Assembly: GCA_036897625.1 (NCBI GenBank)
Contig: JAYMTA010001095.1
Coordinates: 1-21,829, forward strand
Direction: 5' to 3'
DNA length: 21,829 nt
Source of the DNA: Pelargonium cotyledonis
Taxonomy: Eukaryota; Streptophyta; Magnoliopsida; Geraniales; Geraniaceae
In this document: in pieces, positions 1-8,699 of the stretch
Position numbering within the stretch: position 1 is the first letter of the stretch
Layout of the letters: each line of letters begins with the position of its first letter
Notes under the pieces: generated by a model
Told to the model about the DNA's origin: nothing
The model's input: the letters and a program-made list of their open reading frames with translations, nothing else
The model's database searches: none
Program-made: the position numbers and the translations under genes

Positions 1-13
1 AAAGACCCCCTGT

Positions 14-54
<41 letters not shown>

Positions 55-240
55 CCCATACATTAGCCACGCTAGACTAACGTGGCATGCCTACGTGGCA
101 CAACCGGTGATGTGGCATAGGTGAACCGGTTACAACAAGTTTCAGGGGTTGAAATAATAAAAAAGTACAACACAGAGTTCGAAACAACTAAAGTCAGAGT
201 ATATGGGTTAACTCTAAAAAAAAAAAAAGACAGTACAGTG
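1..240. repeat. Decayed dispersed repeat with long poly(T)/poly(A) edges
   Basis: A run of about 27 T starts near position 18. A segment with repeated ACGTGGCA/GTGGCATA words and AACCGGTT follows, and a run of 12 A ends near 229. The edges are loosely inverted (CTGTCC next to the T run, GACAG next to the A run). The mix of a homopolymer edge and Myb/ACGT-like words is typical of degraded plant retroelements, but no coding domain is visible and I cannot assign a family. It could be read on the minus strand as a poly(A)-ended retroelement. Confidence 0.35.
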
Positions 241-1680
241 GACCGGTAAACAATTAACCCTTAAAGATTCATATTCTGGATAGATTTGATTTGAGTGATT
301 GTATCTAATAATGATTCATTATCAGAACAGAACCAGCAATAGTTGTGGATTTGGCTATCAGTTACATGATCTTCCTTCCCTTCATAGCTAGCGTGTAAAT
401 TTAACAATTTTTGTTGGTTTTGCCTAGCCTCCGCTGTTCCTTATGCAACTCGCAGTTTCATTTCTATGATCAATGTTAACTGAGGCATGTAGCATTGGTT
501 TATAATTGCAGTCTCTACATGTTACTTTACCGGATTAGAGGATATGCAATGAAACACACTAAGTCAATAAAGTCCTTTGCTCCAGTTCGATCTGCTCACC
601 TCCAATTCGGTCTTCATTTACTTTTCTTTCTCTCTCCCTAACGGTAGGGAAGACCGCGCTTGCAAAGTCCCTTTGATGTTTAAGTCGGTTCTTAATTGTA
701 TTATTCTATGTGGAACTCGAGATTAATCTCTACTCATGTGCAATTTGAGGTGGTAATTCAGATTTTGAATCCGATTTGGTTCAGGTTTGTTTGGATTTGA
801 ATCAACGAAGGGTAATCTTAATTCGATTCAAAAGGGGTTCAGATTGGATTTTGGATTTTAGGGTAAAATAAAAGGATTAGTGTGGATTTGTACAATCCGA
901 TTTTACTCTCGCGTTCCGAAAATATATGCGGAGTGCTGGAACGCTGCGTTTTGTGCCGAAAATATATACTCTTAAACTGCAAAACTTGCATGAAATATGT
1001 ATGAATGCAACCGAAAATGATAAAAAAAAGAGAGTTGAATCTTTAATTGTTTAGCTCTACATATAGTTTCAGACTGAAAATTTGACTTAAAACATACGCA
1101 AATCCAACAAATACACATGAATCATACCAACAAATATCATATCGGAAAAGAGAATGAGAATAGACCAAAAACTAACCAACGCGAATATGAAACTAACCAA
1201 ACTTCAGATTTGAAAGGATATTTTTGGTCCCCTAGATCATGACGCAAATTCCATTGCGTCGGGTCACTTGTGGTGTGGGGTGTGATTTAAAGGAGAGAGC
1301 TATCATCTATTATATAGCTTAGTTAGTTAATTTTTTTTTTATATAAAATAAAAGAGAATATTTTTGTGTGTTAACTGAAAGGTGGATGGACGAAATGAAA
1401 TAACGAAAGTAAAAGCAGTGAATAGTAAGACATATATACTAATTCCAAAAATAAAATACTCAAATTCTTGCACCAAAAATTTAACAAACAACTTATAAAA
1501 ATTTGAAAACAAAATCTCACCGTCTCATCATCATCAACACTATTTCAATTTGAACATTTTCATCTTCATATTCATTATTGAAATATAGAGACTGTTCACT
1601 CTAGAGAGTAACGCCCCAACGGCCGAATTTGCAGTACGCGCCGACACAAACAGGAGCAGAGTGAGACTGAGAGAAGATCC
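241..1680. other. Intergenic DNA upstream of SLX1
   Basis: AT-rich DNA with no credible coding frame. It holds a small hairpin at about 609-655 (CGGTCTTC pairs with GAAGACCG, with a nested TCCCTA/TAGGGA stem), a duplicated CCGAAAATATAT word at about 917 and 957, and a SINE-tail fragment listed separately. The last 150 bases before the gene become GC-richer and presumably contain the SLX1 core promoter and 5' UTR. I see no convincing TATA box. Confidence 0.5.
1240..1325 (+). mobile_element. 3' fragment of a tRNA-derived SINE
   Basis: The segment shares CATTGCGTCGGGT, then a GGGGTTTAAAGGGGGAGCTA-like stretch, with the 3' half of the SINE at about 9868-9992. Spacing is similar and small insertions are present. 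The tRNA-like head with box A and box B is missing, so this is a 5'-truncated or eroded copy. A GACGCAA/TTGCGTC inverted repeat spans its left edge. Confidence 0.5.
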
Positions 1681-1688
1681 AAACCCTA
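1681..1688 (+). promoter_or_regulatory. Telo-box-like motif abutting the SLX1 start codon
   Basis: AAACCCTA lies directly before the ATG at 1689, so AAACCCTAA overlaps its first base. Telo-boxes are established elements in promoters and 5' leaders of plant translation, replication and cell-cycle genes. A role here is inferred from sequence and position only. Confidence 0.4.
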
Positions 1689-4082
1689 ATGGGAAGAAGA
1701 GCCGAAGAAGTTGACGGAGATGGAGATGGAGATGTAGAGAAAAGTTTCTTTGCTTGCTATCTACTGACGTCACTCAATCCTCGCTTCAAAGGCCACACTT
1801 ACATCGGGTATTCGATCCAATCTGATCCTGTTTTCATCGATCTTCTTCGTCTTTGTTTGTTCGATTCAATGATTTAGCTGTTTCATCGCATCTCAAGATT
1901 TCAAAATTTGTGTTTATCGACTGAATCTGCGCAGATTCACGGTGAATCCGCGGCGTCGAATTCGGCAGCACAACGGCGAAATTGGCTGCGGTGCCTTCAG
2001 AACGAAGACCAAGCGACCCTGGGAAATGGTTCTCTGCATCCATGGCTTCCCAACTAATGTCTCCGCTCTCAAGGTCCTCTTTAACCTAATTCGATCTCTC
2101 TCTTTGTGTCTCTGCAATACCGAATTTTAATTTTAAAAACCTAAATCAATAGAATTATAAGAACACTGAGGATTTTTTTTAGAAGATATTGCATTGGTTC
2201 GACACAAACTATTGTATGCAGAAGAAATTATTGTTTTGATAGCAAGTTATTATGTGAATTTAATTAGTAATGGAATTGTGAGGTAGGAATCCACTCCCCC
2301 GCAGTAATATCCGACCGAATCCAAAGAATTGTTTATTGATTCAGTTTGTCTGAAAATTTGAAATGAATGTAATGCCAAAGCCATAGTTTTATGGGAATTA
2401 CTGTTTTGTCTAACAGAGCTTGTTTTTGTTAGCTATGAAATGGGTTTTGCTACTTAAATTCTCTTGGTTCAAAACTTTGCAGTTCGAGTGGGCATGGCAG
2501 CACCCGACGGAATCTCTGGCTGTAAGGCAAGCAGCTGCTGGTTTTAAATCCCTTTCGGGTTTAGCGAATAAGATAAAATTGGCCTATACAATGCTTGCAT
2601 TGCCACCATGGCAGAGGTATGATTTTCACTTGTGCAATTCATAAGTCACAGTTTTGCTTTCACAACCTTGTATTGTTTGTGCTATTTGCTCAAATACTAT
2701 TCTCGTGACCTAAAAATCTTAACCCAAACATGAACAATGAGAATATTATTTTGATTCTGATTCTTGATTTTCATTCCTGAACAAAAATTCTGATCCAAAT
2801 GCTATAAAAAATATATATTCTGTATGTGGTTAAGCTGTGTGATTTTCCCTTTTTCACAATTCATTAGTCGCACTTTTGCTTTAACAACATTGTAATGTAT
2901 TGTACACTGAAAAGGATTTATATTCTATTTGTTGTTAGCTTGAATATCACAGTAAACTACTTTTCGACAAAATACAAACAACATTCTGCTGGTTGCCCTG
3001 GCTTGCCAGAGCAGATGAAGGTCTCAATTTGTCCCATGGACGAGCTTCCCTGCTATTCCGAAGGAGATGAAACTACATTTGAAAATGAGGATGATTGGGG
3101 TGTCTCTCAGGAATGCGACGAAGATAATAGAGTCGATGAACCATTATGGGAATCAGTAACAGATGCTGTAACTATGGGTAGTGACGGTCATTGCAAGACT
3201 AGCACTGAAAGTCTTGGGTGTATTGAAGATTATGGCAATAGACAGATTAGAGACTCGTCAACTTCGGGAAAAGATTATGATAAGCCACTTGGTTCCATCA
3301 ACTCCCCTGTAAGAGTATCGTCTTCAATTCATAACGGCACATCAAATACAACAGTAACTGCTGAAGATAAAGGCAAGAGACAGTTAAGAGACTCCCCGGC
3401 AAGAGCAAGAGTGTCATCTTCAACTGTCGCTAGCTCCTCTAATGTAACAGCAACTGCCAGAGACAGGCACGCATTTGGGTTATGTAGAGAGAGTAGTGTC
3501 GAGTTGGGTTGGTTGGGAAGAGAAGAATTGAGCAGCTGCAACGTCTCTCGAGAAGTTGAGATCATCGATGTGTTTACCCCAGCTTCAAGTGTAAGGCCAA
3601 CTGCTGAAGACAGAGATACATTTGTGTGGATTGACGGTAATGGTAAGAGACAGCTGAGGGACTCGCCAACTAACAACTCCCCGTCAAGAAGACCATCTTC
3701 AATTGCCACCGGCGCTTCAAATATAACTGTAACTGCTGAAGGTGAAGATACTTTTGCGTGGATTGGTGATAATGGTAAGAGACAGTCAAGAAACTCCCCG
3801 GCCAAAGCAAGAACATCATCTTCGACTGTCACAAGCTTGTCTAATGTAACATCAACTACTGAAGACAGACACGGATTGGGGTTACATAGAAAGTATAGCT
3901 TTGAAGATAAAGACATACATTCAACTCGCGGCTGCACTGTCTCTCCGGAAGTTGAGATCATTGATGTGTTTACACCATCTCCCAACTACAGAGTAGGTTT
4001 ACGCAGCAAGAAGCGAAGAGTTGCTTCTACTCGTCCCGAGATCATTGACTTGACTAGGTCTCCCATTTTTGTCCACTTATAG
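1689..4082 (+). CDS. SLX1: SLX1-type GIY-YIG structure-specific endonuclease, 4 exons, 511 aa
   Basis: Exons 1689-1807, 1935-2073, 2483-2616 and 2939-4082 have GT-AG borders and compatible phases, giving 1536 nt including the stop. SLX1 is the nuclease of SLX1-SLX4, which nicks branched DNA such as flaps and Holliday junctions in the nucleus. The GIY-YIG domain is at about residues 20-94: FFACYLL, then GHTYIGF (35-41), the Arg-rich RRRIRQHN helix (46-53), PWEMVL (68-73), and FEWAWQHP (87-94) with the expected metal-binding Glu88. After it comes the family block [10 protein letters not shown] (131-140), and the protein ends in an EIIDLT/SPIF motif. Residues 9-15 are a GD repeat coded by a GGAGAT microsatellite. 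The tail (about 250-480) is low complexity, internally duplicated and rich in Ser-Pro. No CxxC pair is present, so the C-terminal zinc finger of fungal and animal SLX1 is not visible. The tail looks longer than that of Arabidopsis SLX1 as I remember it. Confidence 0.9.
2621..2905 (+). repeat. Direct duplication inside SLX1 intron 3
   Basis: The segment at 2621-2684, just after the donor site, recurs diverged at about 2841-2905, near the acceptor. Shared words include GATTTTC, CACAATTCAT-like, AGTC, CA, TTTTGCTTT and ACAAC-TTGTA-TG. The period is about 220 bp. It appears to be an intron-internal segmental duplication, and no mobile-element features are seen. Confidence 0.55.
3303..3977 (+). 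repeat. Two-copy tandem duplication in SLX1 exon 4 (coding)
   Basis: Unit 1 (3303-3581, residues 253-345) and unit 2 (3678-3977, residues 378-477) align along their length. In order they contain SPxR, SSI..G.SN.TVTAE, GKRQ.R.SPA(R/K)AR, SSSTV.S.SNVT.T..DRH and VEIIDVFTP. The linker 3582-3677 is itself a partial copy ([16 protein letters not shown]). DNA-level identity is still obvious, so the duplication is not ancient compared with the gene. Unit 2 has a few extra codons before GKRQ. Confidence 0.8.
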
Positions 4083-4652
4083 ATCATTGGACATGTTGTT
4101 TTATAGATTGTGTCCTGTTTCATTGATTATTGGACTTGTATTTTCAAAAACACATGGAGAGCTGTAGCTATAGCTCAACTATTTCATGATCTGTATGCAT
4201 CAGTTGTATTTTACTCTCCATTCAATGAACCATAATATAAACCCAAATAAGGGAAGCTATTCATGTTCGCAACGTATTGAAGGCCTAGCATTCCGTTGCA
4301 AAAGTCAATCCAAACACGACCCACATATTCCACGGGTTGATTTAGTCAACGGCGACACTAACACGGGTCATGACCCAAACTCATAATGTCTGCCCTAAAC
4401 CCAAAGCTGCAAACAAAAACAATATTGCCTTGAATATCAAGGCAGTGTTCCTGTAATTACTGAAGTTCCAAAATCTCAAAGTTATATCACTCTTTTATTT
4501 CTAAATTATCAAGAAGCCTAAACAAAGAAGATGTACAAAAGCAGGCACAGTGTTGCTCTTGTGGATCGATTATGTCATATGAAAATTACAAAAAAAAAAA
4601 AAAAAAGTGTAAATTATACAACCAAAACACAAGATACCATGTGAAAATTAGA
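4083..4652. other. Convergent spacer between SLX1 and the CIPK gene
   Basis: About 570 bases separate the two stop codons. It should contain both 3' UTRs. A TTTATT at 4494-4499, which is AATAAA on the minus strand, lies about 155 nt past the kinase stop and is a plausible poly(A) signal. An A17 tract (about 4590-4606) reads as poly(U) in the kinase 3' UTR. No further gene is seen. Confidence 0.5.
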
Positions 4653-6011
4653 CTATACAAGCTCTTGCAGTTGTGGCTGTTGCTGCTGTTCTTGTTCTTG
4701 TGGCTGTACTTTATGTTCACCTTGCCAAACCCAAACAACATCCTCTAGAGCAGGCCTCATCTCCTCTTTCAACATCTTCTGATATTCCAACGTATCGCCA
4801 TTCGATTTCTTCACCTCCACCAGATGAACCGATGGAGCGATCTCAAATATCTCGGCATCTATGGACAAGAATCCCTTTCTACCCTCCCTTAGTCGCTCTA
4901 ATTTCAACAACCCTTCATCTTTCTTTGTCACTTTAAGCTTCAGGAGTTTGGCAACTTGTTCCATCTTAGATATGATTGCCGACGCAGGTTGTCTTGAAGC
5001 AAATCTCGCTTGTCTCCTTTCGGAGTTTTCCTCGAACAACCCAGAGAGGTCAAACCCGGCAGATAGGGAAATGATATCAAAAGCGTTCAAGCTTGGAGCT
5101 TTTGTTGCATCTTGCTTTCCCTCTGTAGAAGCAGAAGCAGAAGTCTCTGGGTCGTTAGGAGCTACCTCGCTCTCGGATTCTGTTTTGATCTGTTTGGACT
5201 TGAGTCCTTTCTTGAACCAAGAACTTTCCCTAATCCTGGCCATGGAAATTCTGGTGTTGGAATTTGGATCCAACATCTTGTAAATCAGCCTACGTACATC
5301 TTGCGGGAACCAGCTAGGGCACCTGAAATCAGCTTTGCCAATCTTCCTATACAACTCCATCAAATTCGAGTCATGAAATGGGAGATAACCTGCCAATAGA
5401 ACATATAGAACCACACCACACGACCAAATATCAGCTTTCGCCCCGTCATAGCCTTTCCTCTCTATCACTTCAGGAGCAACATAGGCAGGAGTGCCACAAG
5501 TGGTGTGGAGAAGCCCATCTTGGCGCTTACAATCAGTGATAGCACTTAACCCAAAATCAGAAACTTTCAGATTATCATTCTCGTCTAGCAGTAGATTCTC
5601 CGGCTTTATATCCCGGTGATAGACACCCCTACTGTGGCAAAAGTCAACTGCGTTTATCAGTTGCTTAAAGAATTTGCGTGCAACATCCTCCTTTAGCTTT
5701 CCTTTCGCTACCTTGTCAAAGAGCTCTCCCCCCTTGGCATATTCCATTACAAAGAAGATCTTAGTCTTGGTGGCCAAAACTTCATAGAGGTGAATTATAT
5801 TTGGGTGCCTAACAAGCCTCATGACGGATATTTCTCGTTTAATTTGTTCCATGAGCCCAACCTTCATAACCTTTTCTTTGTCTATAACTTTAACCGCTAC
5901 ACTTTGGTTAGTTCTCACACTTCTCCCATAGTAAACCTTTGCAAATGTACCTTGACCTAATAATCTCCCTATTTCATATCTTTGTGTCAACACACTCGGT
6001 TTATTTTCCAT
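4653..6011 (-). CDS. CBL-interacting protein kinase (SnRK3), CIPK2/10/15-like, intronless, 452 aa
   Basis: This is a Ser/Thr kinase recruited to membranes and activated by Ca2+-bound CBL sensors; CIPKs phosphorylate ion channels, transporters and stress-signalling proteins. The ATG at 6011 gives MENKPSVL, the usual N-terminus of this clade; upstream in-frame sequence only adds residues from a TTG. Visible features: glycine loop GQGTFA (19-24), Lys41 in AVKVID, Glu60, HRDIKPEN (132-139) with Asp134, DFG (152-154), activation segment to APE (179-181) with the conserved Ser156, Thr170 and Tyr177, and NAF motif at 309-311 in [10 protein letters not shown]. The NAF region is the CBL-binding, autoinhibitory site. 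A C-terminal regulatory domain with the phosphatase-interaction region (about 345-370) follows. The last about 20 residues are Gln-rich ([14 protein letters not shown]), coded by CAG/CAA repeats. All catalytic residues are present. The exact orthologue number is uncertain. Confidence 0.95.
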   Translation of the reverse strand: MENKPSVLTQRYEIGRLLGQGTFAKVYYGRSVRTNQSVAVKVIDKEKVMKVGLMEQIKREISVMRLVRHPNIIHLYEVLATKTKIFFVMEYAKGGELFDKVAKGKLKEDVARKFFKQLINAVDFCHSRGVYHRDIKPENLLLDENDNLKVSDFGLSAITDCKRQDGLLHTTCGTPAYVAPEVIERKGYDGAKADIWSCGVVLYVLLAGYLPFHDSNLMELYRKIGKADFRCPSWFPQDVRRLIYKMLDPNSNTRISMARIRESSWFKKGLKSKQIKTESESEVAPNDPETSASASTEGKQDATKAPSLNAFDIISLSAGFDLSGLFEENSERRQARFASRQPASAIISKMEQVAKLLKLKVTKKDEGLLKLERLREGRKGFLSIDAEIFEIAPSVHLVEVKKSNGDTLEYQKMLKEEMRPALEDVVWVWQGEHKVQPQEQEQQQQPQLQELV

Positions 6012-6050
6012 TCCAATTAGCAAAATCCAATATGTAATTCACTGTGAATG

Positions 6051-7207
6051 CTGTACAGATTGTAGAAAAAGCAGCCTAACCATCTTCACAAATAATGTCT
6101 ATTAACCCAAAGATCCAATCTCATCAAGTATGAAGTAGGGTTTCTGTCTTGAAGCCGCATATTCATGCGCTTCAGAGACAGGGTCTTGGAGGTTGAGTCA
6201 CATCTTTCAGCATTCCCGGGTTTTTTGCCTTCAAATACGAAAGTGATTCAGAGAGAGAAAGAGATAATACTGAAGTAAGCGTAGCGGAGCAACAGCAAGC
6301 GAAGGACCTCTCAGCCAAATGCTTAACAATTCATCAATTAAGGACCTGAAAGCAGAAACACGAAAGAAAATCACTTGTTGTGCTTGAAAATTAACAAAGG
6401 GAAGTGAAACCAAAAGGGTAAACTGCAGATAAATCCCAATACTAACTCCTTGGATTTTCATTTTTTTATAGTCAGTTAGATTTTCTTCCCTCTCTTATCG
6501 CGCCTATGACACATGATCCATCATTTTTATTCTTTCAAAATAGTCAATTTATCCTTACGATCACCATCAATTTCACAATGCCGAAATGAAAAATTGAAAG
6601 GACATGGAGTTAGCTGTCACAAAGAGAAGTATAGGAAGCTATATACAAATGGTGTACGGTATGTATCTCCAATATTCCCAAACCAAAATGATCAAATCCA
6701 AGGAGCAGAAGCACAAAAATTTCAAACGTCGGTTACATTCCATTTCAATAATGATTTCTTTGGTGATCCTAAGAACGGATTTAGAAAATAAATATGATCG
6801 ACGACATATACATACATAGACATATAAATAATGCATTTTAAATACAGAAACAAGCAAATTGACAAAGAAGAACAAAAGGCTAGAATATTCATATGGATGA
6901 TTCTACCATAGAATAATCATTTATTGATATTTAATTTTGAATTCGAAATTTCCGTCGTTGAAATAATACAGAACATATAATCGGAAATGAAAATTAAATT
7001 TAACAAAAGCGAAAGATCATAGCTAGCAACCAGTCAAAATAGCTTAAAAAAAAATCAAATCAAATTCAACCAATACTCAAAGAAGAACAAAATTTGTTTC
7101 AATTGAGCAATAAATAAACATAATCGGAAAATCAAAATAGAGCTATCAGAAACTCAAAAGCCAATGATTCGAAGAAAACGAAATTGATGAATATTTATAC
7201 AAAATAC
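6051..7207 (-). other. Probable 5'-UTR intron of the CIPK gene
   Basis: On the minus strand an AAG|GTATTTTG donor (intron begins at 7207) follows a CT-rich leader (about 7390-7208). A pyrimidine-rich stretch ending ...CTGTACAG| (intron ends at 6051; an alternative CACAG acceptor ends at 6042) precedes the ATG at 6011 by 40 nt. Such leader introns occur in plant signalling genes. No transcript evidence is available here, so this is inference from splice-site shape and the lack of coding sequence between. Confidence 0.35.
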
Positions 7208-7259
7208 CTTCAGAATTGCGATCAGAGAGAGGTCACTGAAACTGCACCACTTCGAAATC

Positions 7260-7297
7260 GAACTGAATCGATTCGAATCGAATCGAATCGAATCGAA
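7260..7297. repeat. (AATCG)n pentanucleotide microsatellite
   Basis: There are about five clean tandem AATCG units, preceded by degenerate ones (GAACTGAATCGATTCG). They lie in the presumed 5' leader of the kinase. On the minus strand they read as CGATT repeats beside a TCTCTTTCTCTCT tract, the pyrimidine-rich leader typical of plant transcription starts. Confidence 0.85.
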
Positions 7298-7397
7298 GAT
7301 ACTGGTTGCAGAGAGAAAGAGATCAAATTTTCTGGCAAAAAATGGTGTGGATTTTTCTGTAAAAGAATTTAGGGATATTTGATTTTGACTCCACATG

Positions 7398-7852
7398 ATG
7401 TACGGCTACAAGGGAACGATGAATTGAAGACTGGACGGTTCATCCACAAAATAATTACTCCATTATTAAAAACCAAAATTAACAATACTTAAAAAAACAA
7501 GAGCCTTTTGGTTTCAACTTTATGTGGGCTTGATCAATAAGGATTGGCCCACTAGTCATGTGCTACTCATCCTTTTTAAGTATAAGTTTCTATAAATAGA
7601 AACAAAGAAAAAACATCAAGTAATTGAATTGCATAATGAAATTTCTTTGATTTTTTGTTTTAGAAACAAAAAAAACTTTGATTGATTAACTAGAAGGTTC
7701 AAAAGTAAAGATAATAGTGTATCCATTCTCAAATACATTTCACTTTTTACTTTTTGTGAAAATTCAAAAACAATATAGTTAAAATTTAGTTTCTCACGTT
7801 ATCATAAGTGTATTAATAGTAATTCTTGCATAACAAATCTGCCGAACAAAAG
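7398..7852. promoter_or_regulatory. Presumed promoter region of the CIPK gene
   Basis: No coding frame is seen. TGGGCT at 7525-7530 and GGCCCA at 7547-7552 are site II/TCP-type words of the kind found near plant core promoters, 120-350 bp upstream of the likely kinase leader. The remainder is AT-rich without a recognisable element. The assignment is by position and motif only. Confidence 0.3.
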
Positions 7853-8205
7853 ATAGTAGACAATTACTTTGGGACAAACAGAGTATGATAATTGTAGTGT
7901 ATTCATCATTGAGTATTTAAAGTAGCTTTCACTCTTATTATATTTAAACATGAGTTGAGAGTTGTGTGTCTTGTTAACTCACTCACAAAATTTTGAAAAA
8001 ATGCACGCTCATGTTATATAAGATTTTAAATTAGTAGACAATTATTTTGATACAAATAGAGTATAATAATTGTAATGTATTCATCATTGAGCCTTTGAAG
8101 TAACTTTCACTCTTTTGACCATGAGTTGAGAGTTGTGTGTCATGTTAACTCACTCACAAAATTCTTAAAGAGTGCACAATGATATTATATAAGACTTTAA
8201 ATTAT
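7853..8205 (+). repeat. Imperfect tandem direct repeat, period about 178 bp
   Basis: Unit 1 (about 7853-8032) and unit 2 (about 8033-8205) begin with AGTAGACAATTA and share TTGTA-TGTATTCATCATTGAG, then CATGAGTTGAGAGTTGTGTGT, then GTTAACTCACTCACAAAATT and ATATAAGA-TTTAAATTA. Substitutions and short indels separate the copies. No open frame or terminal structure is visible, so it may be a non-autonomous element fragment or a simple local duplication. Confidence 0.8.
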
Positions 8206-8324
8206 CTCGAACAGGTGAGCATCTAAATATCGACCCACTTTTTTTAGGTAGGACAGGTCCAAACTTAGCTTCTCAAATTGACAGCTCTAATTTCATGAAG
8301 AAAAAAAACAACTTATACTCGAGG

Positions 8325-8546
8325 ATAGTAGTGTAGTTGGCAACACATATTGCGTGTGTGGGAAGAGCGTTTGCGTTCGATCCCGCTCAACACACCAATG
8401 AGAAGATGTGGAGACTTTAACTGTGAACAAACTTCGAATATTGACTAGTTTGGATATGGTAAAACCGGGTTAAAGGTGTCAACCGCGAGTGTGCATGCCT
8501 GTTTAGGAACCTATGGTATAAAACGGAAGAAGAAGAAAAAAAAAAC
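8325..8546 (+). mobile_element. tRNA-derived SINE-like element
   Basis: An internal-promoter pattern resembling a tRNA gene is visible: a box-A-like TAGTGTAGTTGG at about 8328-8340, then a box-B-like GCGTTCGATCC at 8373-8383. A non-tRNA body follows, ending in an AAGAAGAAGAAAAAAAAA tail (about 8526-8546). It does not fold as a full tRNA. I could not define target-site duplications. A preceding AATTGACAGCTCTAAT (8275-8290) may be the end of another, unrelated transposon. Confidence 0.5.
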
Positions 8547-8566
8547 TAATGTATTGAGATTAAAAA

Positions 8567-8613
8567 TGGGCCTTATTCAATACAAAACAAAGCCCGGCCC
8601 CAAATAAAAGCCC
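8567..8613 (+). promoter_or_regulatory. Site II-type motif cluster upstream of BLOS1
   Basis: TGGGCC (8567-8572), GGCCC (8596-8600) and AGCCCAT (8608-8614) lie 90-130 bp before the BLOS1 ATG. TGGGCY/RGCCCA elements are established TCP-binding core-promoter elements of constitutively expressed plant genes. No TATA box is evident nearby. The adjacent SINE ends within 25 bp, so the promoter is short or has been invaded. Confidence 0.45.
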
Positions 8614-8699
8614 ATATAATTGGTAAGAAATTGCAACAATAATCCAATTCCATTAGATAATATACAGAGACACTGCTCCGAGCACAGGTCACCGAAGAA

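Noticed and set aside
2895-2938. Start of SLX1 exon 4 as an independent gene start
   Set aside because: The residues before LNITVNYFS are intronic; the TTAG acceptor at 2935-2938 restores the conserved WQSLNIT junction.
3329-3985. A 218-codon antisense open frame
   Set aside because: It mirrors the SLX1 exon 4 repeats. Its length follows from the composition and repetition of the sense codons.
6012-6023. Four extra N-terminal residues for the kinase
   Set aside because: They depend on a TTG start. The ATG at 6011 matches the clade's usual MENKP start.
8325-8400. A genuine tRNA gene
   Set aside because: Box A/B-like words exist but no acceptor stem or anticodon arm forms. The long 3' body and A-rich tail indicate a SINE.
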